DNA of 64,000 nucleotides from Apium graveolens (taxonomy: Eukaryota > Streptophyta > Magnoliopsida > Apiales > Apiaceae), in NCBI RefSeq assembly GCF_009905375.1, contig NC_133647.1:51704506-51768505 (forward strand). Direction: 5' to 3'. Under the pieces are notes generated by a model. The model saw nothing but the letters and a program-made list of their open reading frames with translations. It was not told the origin of the DNA and ran no database searches. The position numbers and the translations under genes are program-made. This document shows positions 35,280 to 46,807 of the stretch, piece after piece. Within the stretch, counting starts at the first letter, position 1, and every line of letters starts with the position of its first letter.

Positions 35280-35549
35280 TCATTTCTTCTTCATACTCTC
35301 GACAAACAGAATAGCGAGTCGGATGATTCGCTCTTGCTGGCGGAGAGCTTCCAGCCTTTCCTCCTCCAATCGCTCCAGATGGCGATGGTAATCCATGTAG
35401 AAGAATAGGAGGTGGGTGAGTACCTCCTGGGGAACTGAGTCCCATATCTCATCAGGAATGGCAGTGACGTGCCATTCCTGCTACCAGGCTTCACAGCTCA
35501 GCTCCATGTTGAATGTTTCATAGTTCAAAAATATATTGTAATTGACCAT
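35280..35549 (-). pseudogene. Copia C small post-pol ORF, one stop
   Basis: From ATG at 35549 to TGA at 35280, 89 codons, with CAG changed to TAG at about codon 23 (copia B has CAG). The peptide starts MVNYNIFLNYETFN, has IPDEIWDSVPQEVLTHLLFF in the middle and a charged helix (LERLEEERLEALRQQER) ending VESMKKK. It looks like a small protein with a C-terminal coiled coil. I do not recognise a family. A promoter-like block lies upstream. Confidence 0.65.
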
Positions 35550-35625
35550 GGTGTTTTTGATATAAAAAGTATGAAGATGAGTTTGTGATAAAAGAGTTGA
35601 TGTGAAGGCTGATGTGAAGTGGTTG

Positions 35626-35717
35626 TTTATATAGGCAAAAGAATGCCAGAAGATGCAAGGGAATTTAATGCTGACAGGTAGAATTAATTCTACCTCGTCT
35701 CCCGAGACTGGGAAGAC
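35626..35717 (-). promoter_or_regulatory. Promoter-like block before the small post-pol ORF (copia C)
   Basis: Same arrangement as in copia B: hairpin arms CGTCTTCCC/GGGAGACG (about 35717-35695), palindrome GGTAGAATTAATTCTACC (35694-35677), TATA box CTATATAAAC (about 35635-35626), then ATG at 35549. Confidence 0.55.
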
Positions 35718-36876
35718 GAAAAACAGTCATTGGAAGCGTAAGTCAGGGTTAATGCGCACAAGTAACAAGTAAAAATTATTGTACGTGTATGTGAACCACT
35801 ATCCCTAATGATATTGACTGTTAATATTCTACCCAAACGTGTTCTGATTTAAAATGAGACTGTTTTTAGATTTTATTCACAAATAAGTCAAGTAAAGGAT
35901 CAGAATATAATATCAGAACTTAGAATTATCAGAACTTAACAGTTATCAGAACATAATTTCTTAACTCGAAAAATGAACGCCTATCTTAGTAAGTCCTCGC
36001 ACAAATTTTGATTTAGATTCTTCAGAACTTAATCATCAGAACATGCAATCAGAACTTGTCCTCAGAATTTGTGCAATGTGACACAGAAACTGTTCATCTA
36101 AAATAACATGGATCACCACAGTTATTTTCATCATTCATATGGAGTGTTTAGTGTGTGCATTAAGCTAATTATCAGACAAAGAGTAAAGTCTGATTCACTT
36201 CAGTACATCTTAGAAATAAGGCATAACTAAAACTTTACTAAAAACCTGTCATTATTCTGAAACCTACTATTGAATGAGTTCATGCTTGAGTCCACCTCAA
36301 CTATTTTGTGCTAATTTTGTGCATCTTTTTAAATTCCATTTTACAGTGGCTTCTCAGTGTAAGTGAGTCACGACTGCTTATCAGAATTTATGCTATTATC
36401 AGAGTATTTCTCCAGTAATCATAGAGTGTGAAAAGTCACCAAGAAAATATTTTGCTTTTCTGATGCATACTTAATACCAGCAATGCACCTGGGTCGTTCC
36501 TTCCACATTTTTACTATAGATCTCAAAGGAGTACCTGAATTTTAATCCTTGAATCTTTTCTTTTTCTTTTGATAAGAGAGGTTTATCAGCACTTAGTACA
36601 TTCAACAGATTTACTAGCGTCAGAACTTAACAGATGAGAAGCATTATTCTAGTTTGTGACTTAGTAATAAGATAGACAAAGTAAACTCAACTAAGCTCAA
36701 TATCAGAATTTGCTTGTGTCAAATAGATTTCCACAGAAATAATTACTTCTAACATGGGATCCCTAGTTTATTTAAGACTACTAGGTAAGCATCTAACACA
36801 GGTATCCTCATAGGATTGAATAGTTACATAAACAGACATATCATTTTCAGAGTTTAGATACTTACATTAGACAACA
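35718..36876 (-). other. Copia C post-pol spacer, distal part
   Basis: Non-coding sequence matching copia B 23500-24760, with many AAGTTCTGAT-like motifs in sense. Interrupted at 36877 by G2; the rest (51006-51096) joins pol. Confidence 0.8.
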
Positions 36877-36881
36877 GTCAG
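36877..36881. repeat. Target site duplication GTCAG, left copy (G2)
   Basis: Matches 51001-51005. Removing G2 restores the copia C spacer (compare 1960-1970 in copia A). Confidence 0.93.
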
Positions 36882-39800
36882 TGTAATAACCCCAATTTTT
36901 GGGTAATTTTTGAAACCCTTATGAATAGTGTTTTGCTGAATGAGAAAACTTTTCATGACACACTATGTAGGGGTTCTGATATGGATATTCTGAGATTTTA
37001 TTAGTACTTTATATGGGATATAAGTGTATGTAAAGATCGTAAGAATCCAAATCCGAACACTTTGATTTTTCCCGGAAATCCACTAGATACGGAAAGAATT
37101 GAGAAAAAGGTAACAGGATAAAAAGGATTTAAATTAAAGGATTATAAGAGAGGATCATAAAAAGGAATATAATGTATTGAGAAAGGTTAAGGGAACCTAA
37201 GCAATAAGATCCCGGGTATGATCCCTCAAACGATAAACGAAAACGAAAGTTAAGCGAACCGTATAACAGATCAGCGGTCATTAGGCAAACAATTAGGAAG
37301 TTAATCAAAGGGATTAGAGAGGATGATGTCACCCAACCAATGAGAAGAGGACAAGGAGGGGAGGATGACATCATGAGGATGACACAAGCATGACATAGAA
37401 GGGAAGGAAGTGTGGTTGAATTATAACCACACAAAATCAAGGTTAATTAAGTCATTAACCAAAAACAACACAAAAATCAACCAACCAAGCAAATCATTTC
37501 ATTTTCATCAAACAAAACACAAAAATCTCTTTCTTCCCAAGCTAACTCTCGGCTTCTTTCTTAAAATTTGAAGATCCAAGCTCCACCACTTACTATTTAG
37601 CAAGGTAATTATCTAAGCTTCCCCATGGATAGTTACATACTTCCTATAAGTTTAAGCTTCTAATTCCAAGCCAATCTTTTTCTATAAATCAAGGAAGAAG
37701 ATGGTGAATAGTAACCTTCAAGAAATAACTTTAGTTTTCTTGAATTTTTATGAAAGATTAAGGTTATACAAGCAAGGATCAAGGTTCTTTAGGCATTCAA
37801 AGCTCTTGTGTTGTGTTAAAAAGCTTCAAGGAAGGTATAATATCTTAACCAAGCTTTGTTATTGAATGTTAAGAGCATAATATGAGTATTTTAGTTTATG
37901 AGAGGCTTGATGGTTGTGTATGTAGAGATTAGTGAGTTTTGGGATGTTGTTGGATTGGTAAATGTTGTTGTTTTGATTAAAAGAACTTAAGTATGATTAA
38001 AGTTAAGCTTAGGCATAAGTATGAATGATTAAATTGAATTGGTTGGGGTTGTTATGATGTGATGAGGATGGATGTTGGTTGTATGTTGGATTTGAGGTTG
38101 ATTTGGAAGGGTTTTGAATGGTTTAAAATATTGGAAATCGCGTAAACATAGCCGTCGTAACGTCCGATTTTCTTTGGACTGTTTTTGTGCATAGCATTAG
38201 GACCCGAGAACCCCCTGCTAGATTATTACCACTGCCATGTTTAGATAGCTCATGTTACGAGCTTCGTTTTGATATGTAGTTCGTTCGATTCCGATGCACG
38301 GTTTATGAGAAACGACCGTTTCAAGTAACGGCGTTTCGCGAACGAAACTTTTTCCCTCGCCTTACTTTGAAACATAGGTTAAAGACCAAAAAGGGTTAAT
38401 TAATGTATGAAACATTTATGGTAAGTGTGTTAGGCAGTTGGTAAGACACTCACGAAGGAATCGCTTTAAAACTCATAAAGGTTAAATTATTAAAAATGGT
38501 AGAGCCGAGGGTACCCGAGTGACTTAAGCGAATCAGTGAGCGCAAAACAAGCGTTAGAGTCTAAGTTAGTTAAAGTATAGATTTACAAGTGATTTTGGTT
38601 TAACTCCAACTTACTTGTTGTTTATAGGTTACCAGACTCGTCCCGATCCTTTTATCACCCCAGTCGCTCAGGCAAGTATTCTATCCGTTATACTGTTGTT
38701 GTGATGTATACATTTGTATATGCATGATCTTGCGATAAATGCATATTGGTTATTTAGCAAATTCTTGCGATATATGGTAGCATGTGATATGGTATATATG
38801 CATGCCTGTTTCATATTCTTGAAATATATATCTGTTGGTTCAGTTGATAATACCTATGCTAGAGAATAGCGGTAACTTGCATATACCCTTAGTATAGGGA
38901 CCCAAAGGTGAAAATATTTTCTAAAACCGGGAGTCGAGGATCCCGAGTAGATTTTGTATATATGGATATGGATATATATATATATTTATATATATATATG
39001 GTTATAGTTTTCCAAACTATTAATCGAATAAGGTTTATTCGATAACTTTAACTTTATTTTATTATTGAATATTATTTCGAATATTCATTCGAGGACTTAT
39101 GACTCCTTTTATTTTATTATCTGAATATTATTTGAATATTCATTCGAGGGCTTATGACTCTTTTATATTATTTATTGAATATTATTTGAATATTCATTCG
39201 AGGGCTTATGACTCAGTTTATATTATTTAATGAATATTATTTGAATATTCATTTGAGGATCTATGACTCCGATTATTTGCTGAGATATATTCTTTATTTT
39301 ATTAAAGAATAAGGTGTCAATAATCAAACTTATTTTCGATTATTCAAATAAAGATAATACTTTCATATAAGTATATCTTTGGTTATTTAATACTCGTTTC
39401 AAGTATAAGTTTTAATACTTCTACTTCAATTATTTTTATAAAGATTATTCTTTATGGGAATATTATTTAAATAATAATATTCAGTCATTTTCTAAATATT
39501 CTGGGGACTGATTTACTTCATTAAATCAGCTTTACTCCAAACACTCTATAAAGTGTTTTCGAGTCTTCAAATGATTTTTAAAGTCAGAGCGGATCCCAAA
39601 ACTCATTTTTATATTTAAGATCTTCCTTTTTTAAGGGGATTTAAATACTCGCTCAAAACCTGGGGAATCCGGCTCTGTGGTGTATTTTATATTCGCAACG
39701 AGGTTGCAGTTTTGGTAAATGAATTGATTACTTGCCCAATGTTCGGGAAGTAAGCCCATCTAATTGAGTCGGCATAAGCGACAGGCCGGGGTACGGTCTA

Positions 39801-41039
39801 TGAAAGTGTAAGTGGCTGGGTGGCAGTCCATCAACGCGTAAGAGGCCGGGTGGCGGTCCAGCACAAGGTCCTTATGTGGCCAGGGTGATGACCGGTGGGG
39901 GATTCATCCATCTACTAGTAGAAAAGGTTACTTATTGGTATCTTTGCCTGATCAGCAAGATATCTGGTTTATGCCAAAATTCTTTTCCTTTCCAAAATTC
40001 ATTGGATGTTTCAAACTCTGTTCATACTTTACATAACAGAGGTTCCAGGAAATGTTTAAGAGATATATATATGTGGATATATATATATCAGGACTAAATA
40101 AAGTATCTCGTAACTTTATTTCATTCAATAATATTTCAAAGATTGAATCTATTCAAATCTTGTCTTGTAGTCTCATCTATGTGATGAACTTTTGAAACTG
40201 ATTATAACTTGAACGGTGGTAGTTCAAGTAGTATTGGGAAAGATATAAGTATATTGGGGTATCTTGTAACTTCATCTTTTAAACTTATATCTAATTAATA
40301 ATTGTCTTATGAATGACAAAGATTTTCAGAAAAACGTTGAGACAAGGTTAGATATATGAGATCACCTTGCAACGATATTTTTATATATACAGTTATACAC
40401 TGGGACTTTGGGTATATTATGCATGGAAGAGGACTTCCAATATTTTGAAAAGTATATATGTATATATATACTGAATATTTTGCGACTTCATCGCATTAAG
40501 ATATCAACTTGGTTCATTTCTTTTAACCAAGACTTTCATGAGTACTATGAGAAGGCTCATATATTGTTAATCATTATACATATTATTTTGGTGGGCTTGC
40601 TGCTCACCCTTGCTTTATTTCTTCATCACATAACAACAGTTAGGAAAGATGGCCAGACTCTAGTAGACCCAGCGCAAGCGCGTGGGAAGCGTCCTGCGTC
40701 TTCCCGTTGATGTTGTAGCTGCTATAGTTGCAGAGGTAGATCTATTGTAGATCAGACCATCTACTTTTGAGAATCAATTATGTATAATTATAACTTGTGG
40801 CAGATAATGGCAATTAACTGTAAATTTATCAAGTAATCATTTTGGGTTGTAATAACTTTTAAATTATGGATTCAAAGACTTGTACTTATTTAAATTTCAT
40901 CTCTGAGACTATAACGGGTTGTGGTGTGTGTTAGTGTGGGGTCACAGCATAAGGTTATTTATTAATTAAGTGAAGTGATATTGTGGAAAGAAAGACCGTG
41001 ACGACCCGGATCCCCGACCCCGGATCTGGGGGTGTTACA
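36882..41039 (+). repeat. G2 5' LTR (4158 bp)
   Basis: Pairs with 46808-51000. Notable parts: about four units of a 54-58 bp tandem repeat with GAATATTATTTGAATATTC (39065-39270), three GC-rich units of about 32 bp with GGCCGGGTGGCGGTCCA (39771-39872), and TA microsatellites near 38950-39000 and 40065-40090. The ORFs at 39876-40097, 40408-40710 and 37129-37440 recur in the other LTR and have no family features. Confidence 0.93.
39065..39270 (+). repeat. Tandem repeat in G2 5' LTR
   Basis: About four units of 54-58 bp. Each has a near-palindromic GAATATT...AATATTC core followed by ATTCGAGGnCTTATGACTC. The same array is in the 3' LTR at 48985-49199. Confidence 0.85.
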
Positions 41040-41043
41040 GAAA

Positions 41044-41055
41044 TGGTATCAGAGC
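41044..41055 (+). other. G2 primer binding site
   Basis: TGGTATCAGAGC four bases after the 5' LTR, complementary to initiator methionine tRNA. Confidence 0.9.
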
Positions 41056-41226
41056 TAAGCGTTATAAACCTCAGAGATGATGGGACGTTAAGATAATAAG
41101 TTCACTAAGATAATAAGAACTCTTGCCAAGTTCATAGTCGGACTACCTAACGTAGTACTGACAGTTAAAACCCTTACGGGAACCCTTATAAGTATCGTGA
41201 TAGTAACATAGTTCGTTCTCGTATAG

Positions 41227-42075
41227 GGCAGCGGGGCACCAAACCTTGAGGTTCAGGAGCATCAGCATGAGGATGTTTTATTACAAGTTGGAGATCAAAT
41301 TGTGAATCCGATGGAGTACCCTAATGAGGGACCGGATGAGGTTCAGATAGAGAATGTTGCGGTTGAGGATGTTATTCCGGAAAGGATTGTGGCTGAAGAG
41401 GATCTCATGGAGGATCCTGATGAGAATGAAGAGAGGACCACTGAGGAACTGATGACCGTAGTCAGGGCGACTACCAGAGCAAGAATGGCCGCGAGGGTGG
41501 CACTAGAGGATGAAGATTTACCAAGGGCACAAAGGTTAATGAGGGCAGAATGAGTGGGGCCTTTCACGACACCAATTATACCAGTATCAGACCCTCTTCC
41601 AGAGGTTCCTGTAGACATCCATGAGGTCCCACCAATTCCTGTCCCATCCCCGGTACAAAGCCCAGCACCTACTGAGGAAATGCCACCTTTATCTCCTGCA
41701 CCATTGTCACCTGATACCGTGCTTGGTTATCCATTTGGATCTCCTGGGTCTGCGCCACCTGCGCCCCATGGACTGCTAGATGCTACCACTCAGGCTTCTC
41801 TTATCGCCAATTATTATATGACTTTGGGTGGCCTGTCTGAGGCCCGTAATGTTAGGAGTGATATGTTGGATCGACTTACTGCACCAAGGATTGAGGGTGG
41901 GATACTTCCGGCAAGATTAGCATATAGCATGGAAAGGATTGAGGCTACCACCCGTGTTACAGCTAGAGGCCATCTTGAGGGTCAGGTTGATCCAGCTCTA
42001 CTTGCGACTATCTTAGACCTCATCACCTCTGTGATGGAGCAGGTTAGGGATGTTGTGCGTGCTCGCATCTCTTAA
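41227..42075 (+). pseudogene. G2 accessory ORF upstream of gag position, one stop
   Basis: Open in one frame from after TAG at 41224-41226 to TAA at 42073-42075, with one TGA at 41551-41553. There is no clear ATG start until 41311 (MEYPNEGPDEV). First third: acidic (EDLMEDPDENEERTTEELM). Middle: proline-rich (PPIPVPSPVQSPAPTEEMPP). Last third: predicted helices (LTAPRIEGGILPARLAYSME, LDLITSVMEQVRDVVRARIS). Same place and plan as the ORF of G1 (14999-14481). No known domain recognised. It is the only sizeable ORF in the element. Confidence 0.6.
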
Positions 42076-45000
42076 TCCATGGTAGTGTGCAGAGCCAGAG
42101 CAATCAAGCAAGGGTTTTATGTAGCACCGCTTTTGGAGGATTAGCCTAAGTTATGAATGATTAGTTTTAATGACGAGATGACTATCTATGGTAGTACTTT
42201 TGGGATAGGAGCGATAAGTTCATATGATGTAATCCTCTTTAATATGTTCAGTTGTTGTACCCTCGAACAAATGGTTATGTATATATTCGTTAATTTCAGT
42301 TCAGATCAGTTTGTTTGTGATAAATTACATTGTTAATTGCTCTATTAACACTTAAGAGAGTGTCATGAAGTTTATCGAACTTAAGAATTCATAATTTGCA
42401 ATCGTGCAAGGACTAAACGAGGGGAAGACTTAAGCAAAGTAAGTAAGACAAATATCCGGAGATTCTCAAAATTTACCAAGTAATATGCCCCCACAAGGAA
42501 TAAGATGAAGGGCAAACCTTGAACGTGATAATCAGGGAGGTCGCAATTAAGATATAAAGAACCCAGAATATAATAAAGTGGAAAATGAAGATTTTAAATT
42601 AAAAGATGACTCCAATTATGGGGAGTAGGAAAAAATATTTAGACTAAGAAAGCAAAAGTCGAGCGAGATAAGGAGATCCGAGACGGTACTCCTATACGGA
42701 AATTCATGAACCTGTCTAAACAGAACTTATATTTTATTCCCAACCACCACCTTGAGGAAACAATGTGGTGTGAAATTCTTTCATGACCTTTAAATCGCTA
42801 AGCTCTCAGAGTTCCAAGGAACAGGCTGACCCAGCCGAGGCAAGAGCCTGGCTAAAGGAAATATAGGAATCATTTGAGATTCTGAATGATTGACGAACCA
42901 CAAAAGACTGTTTTTGTCACTTACCCTCCTAAGAGAGAGACCACCCGCTGGTGAAAGACCAAGAAAGCACGGAGCCAGAGGTTAGAATAAACTGATTTAA
43001 GTTCAGTCAATTGTTTTCGGGAAAGTAATTCCCAAAGATAAGGAGATAGTGTAAAAGCTTTGGAGCTAGAACAAAAGTGGATGAGTATGATGAATTATGA
43101 ATCTAAGTTGTAAAAGTTATCAAGATTCGTTCTGAGGACACGAATCCAGAATGACGGGATGTTTGGAATCAATACTTATGTTGTGTTAGTTCATGAAATA
43201 ATGATAAGAGAAAGGAAAATAAAAAGAAACTGAAGTGGAAAGGAATATAAAGGCAATAGAGTTTGAGGTATGATAAGGGAGTTGGGTATGAGGAAACCCT
43301 AAAGACTCGTAGCAATAGACATAGAAAAGTATGTAATCGTCAGGATGAGGGTGATTCACCATGAGTTAAAGTTGATGGTTGAAGGCATACGAGTTATGTA
43401 CATTTTATCCCCTTTAAGTTGGGAGGATTCAAGGAAACCTTTAGATAGTTCAAAGGATAAATAATAAGACGCGGATAGACTAAGGAGACAAGAAAGTAAG
43501 AAAGTAGGAAAATTGGATGAAGGAAGTGACCTTCAATAATGTGAAATATAAGACCGGTGGCTCGATACTCAGAAAGGGAGACGCCAGGTATGAGAGGTAT
43601 CCCAACAGTGAGGTGACTGTTGAGATAAACAACAAAAGTAAATAAGGAATTATTAAGAAGAAGTTCACGTTGAACATGACCAATATCTTCCAGAATATCC
43701 ATGTTATCATTACCAAATCAGGAAAGAAAAGCGGATGACCATTGTTATCTTTTGGAGGCCATATGGATTGACCTCAATTTGAATAAGGATGCTATTATGA
43801 AGTTAGGTATAGACTATCGAGGTGGGAATGATGAATAAGATAATCTATCAAGGATATATGACTTGATTTATCCATGGAAGGAGGCAGGTACCTTTTAAAG
43901 GTGGAACTAAGGATAGAACATCGGTAACTTAAAATGAATCCTCGGGGAATGCATAAAAGTTGGAATTTCACCCTTAATAGGGATAGTGTGAGTTTTGACA
44001 GTATGAATTGGAAATGATTAAGGTAATAACAACCTTTAAGAATCAGTGGAGAAATTTTTTCAGAAGTATATAGACAATGATTCTGGTATTATTAAATGGT
44101 ATCTTGATATGCCCTGTATCTAGGGAATACAGGAGGAACGATTGAAGGATAACCTTAGAGGTTTTACAAGGAGAAAGGTAATATTCAAAATTCTCAAGAA
44201 TAGAAATGTTGATAAAGGAAATATGACGTAATTATAATGTTGCCAAGTGGGGCACGTGTTAAACCACGAGAAGGTATGGATCGAACCAGTAATGGTCGAA
44301 ATTGTTCAGGGCAATTAGGACTTAAGATAAAAGATGTTCTAAGTATGATTGAGAGTCAGTCGTGACAGTGATTAACCTCTAAAGATTGAGGCAATAACTT
44401 ATGGAAAAATGGTGATTTTTTTTATTATTTTATTTACTCATCAGATATTAAAGGAAAACATCTTCACATAAGCTGTGATTGAAATAAGGTAGAAAATTTA
44501 TTTGGAGGTGGTTAAAATGACATTGACTGTAAGGAAATTTTACTATCAGGAAAGGCCAAAGAGGTAGCCGACACTTTAAAGGTAAGTGGATAATTATAGG
44601 CGCGTGTGCCAAAAGAATACAGTGATGATGGTTAAAAATGTGAAGGTTGAATTATGGTTTGGAAGATTGACATTCCTTCTGATGACTGTGCAATACCCAA
44701 CCGTAATAGTAGTTGGTAAAGGTTTAATTCGTGTAATCGCCATGAGCGGGCTATCTATCTTAGGAGGTCCTATCTTGAGATAAGCCAGGACCATGTTTCA
44801 AAAAGGACTAGACGAACCTTTGAGTTAAGTCTTCTATTTAAGGCATATGATTAAGAATGGTATTAACCTGCTATCGTTGCTTTGATTGAAACTCTTCTAC
44901 ACTTTTATCTGCTTCATGTCATGAAGGTACGTCAGAGTTTGGAGTGTTCTTCATGAATTGTGATTGGTGGTTATGTTAACTCCTTAGGAGAATTAGATAC

Positions 45001-46794
45001 GAGATGTATGGACTCCGTATGGTTAGCTATTAAGACTTCATGGAAAATGAATGACTACAGTAGGTCAGTGGTGGACCATGGTAAGGCAGCAATGATTATG
45101 CGAGTATTAAGCTGATTACAACCGTGAGAGTTGTATTGGAATGGGTGTTGAGATTGAGTACCACTAATCGGGTCGTGGTAGTGTATAAGTTATCATTGAT
45201 AGACTAATTAAGTAGAGTATCTACCTAGTGAATAATTATTCTTTCTTATCAATAGAGAGTCGTATTATTATACGAGGAAGGTTGCGGTGCAAGCATAGAA
45301 TTCTAGTAACGATGATGTATAGAATGAGATCCCAGATTCGATTTTCGATGTCGAGGGAGTTTCAAAGGTGATTATGTATAAGCTCGAGGAAGAGTGTGGG
45401 TCCATAGAATGATGGACGGGATAGCGAAAATATTTAGGCATGGGAAATACGAGGCTATAATGCTTAATGTTGATTTATATACATATATGTTTTGTTCTTC
45501 TATGACAAACCTCTATAGTTCAGAGGTAGATTCCAAGCCAGATATTTTATGGAAATAAAATTTTTTATGAATATACAATTCTCTTCAGTTCGTTCTTTTC
45601 TCTTCTTTTCATTTCGTGTAAGCTGAGAAGAACAACCCTTTCAGAAGGGGAGGTATTGCCGAATGACTATCTATCTGTGTGATAGAAGCCGAGTAGGATA
45701 CCAGCTATTGTTTAATTGCTTGTCAAGTACTAAAGGCTGGCCACCTTCTGTACTAACTATGCGATATAACAAGTGTTCATGATCATAGTGATCTCTCAAC
45801 AAATTCCTTTACTTCTATTTGATTGATCAAACTTTGGGAAATAGAAACAGCTGGAAAAAGGAGTAATAAAGTGGTGGTAGTATGTGGAATGGAAACACAT
45901 TCGTGATACTAAGGTTGACGTGGTTATTAAAAAGTTATATAACACTAGCGAGCAAAAGTATAACTAGTATAATATTAGGAACGGAAGGTAGTAACGACTA
46001 CGAACTGGGAAAAAGGATGGGTAGTGAGAAGCAAAAGCTATAATGATTAGAAGCTATGATGAGAGTCGGTGTAATAGACTTGAAAGAATTTGGAATGATC
46101 ACTTAACGCGGATTAAGTTATCTTACGATAATAGATCATATGTCAGTATTGAGGTATCGCCTTATGAGATCCTTGAGGGAAGACAATGTCGATCTCCCTT
46201 ATGTTAGGATGAAGTTGTAGAGCGCAAGATGCTCGGACCCGCAGTAGTCCAAAGGACCAGGGATATAATAGATCTAATCAGAGGACGGCTGGTAGTAGCC
46301 CAAGATGGACATGATAAGTATGTTGATTTGACACGAAAGGATAAAGAGTATGAAATAGGGGACCTAGTAATGTTATAGGTATCCCTTGGAAAGGATTGAT
46401 GAGGTTCGGAAAGAAAGGAAAGCTAAGTCTACAATTTGTTGGACCCTTGGATATATTAAGACGTTTGGGAAGTTAGCATATGAGCTAGCCCTAACCCCGA
46501 ACATGTAGCAGGTCGTAACGTGTTTCACGTATCAATGTTAAGGAAGTGTAATTCAGATGCCAGATAAATAGAGGCATATGAGCGCATAGATATGCAACCC
46601 GACGTAACCTATATGGAGCAACCAGGAAGGGTTATAGAGTGAAAAGGAACAAGTGCTTAGGAGAAGGATTATCAAACTAGGCAGAGTTTGGTGGTAGAAC
46701 CACAATGTGAGAAAATTGACTTGAGAGTTGGAAAGTGCAATACTAAGAAGGTATCCCTATTCATTTCTATCTGATTCCGGGACGGAATCCTTTT
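42076..46794 (+). other. G2 degenerate core
   Basis: No usable gene. Recognisable relics: capsid-like sequence around 42820-42980 (ARAWLKE, then CHLPS-like capsid text in shifted frames), a scrambled end of RNase H at 44440-44580 (reads like the YHPGKA...VADAL region), and integrase C-terminal text around 46020-46500 (SPYEILEGRQCRSPL, then LGPAVVQRTRDIIDLIRGRL) with frameshifts. The capsid relic lies downstream of a segment resembling the post-RNase H region, so the order is rearranged. G3 shares this arrangement. Confidence 0.75.
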
Positions 46795-46807
46795 AAGGAG
46801 GGGAGAC
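46795..46807 (+). other. G2 polypurine tract
   Basis: AAGGAGGGGAGAC directly before the 3' LTR; G3 has the same at 62918-62930. Confidence 0.85.

Noticed and set aside
37129..37440. 103-codon ORF, also at 47055-47360 and in part at 63195-63479 and 25247-25570
   Set aside because: It repeats because it is in the G2/G3 LTR; frame and ends are not kept between copies.
39876..40710. ORFs in the G2 LTR, repeated at 49805-50671
   Set aside because: Same LTR sequence; the protein end changes with TA repeat length, so coding is unlikely.
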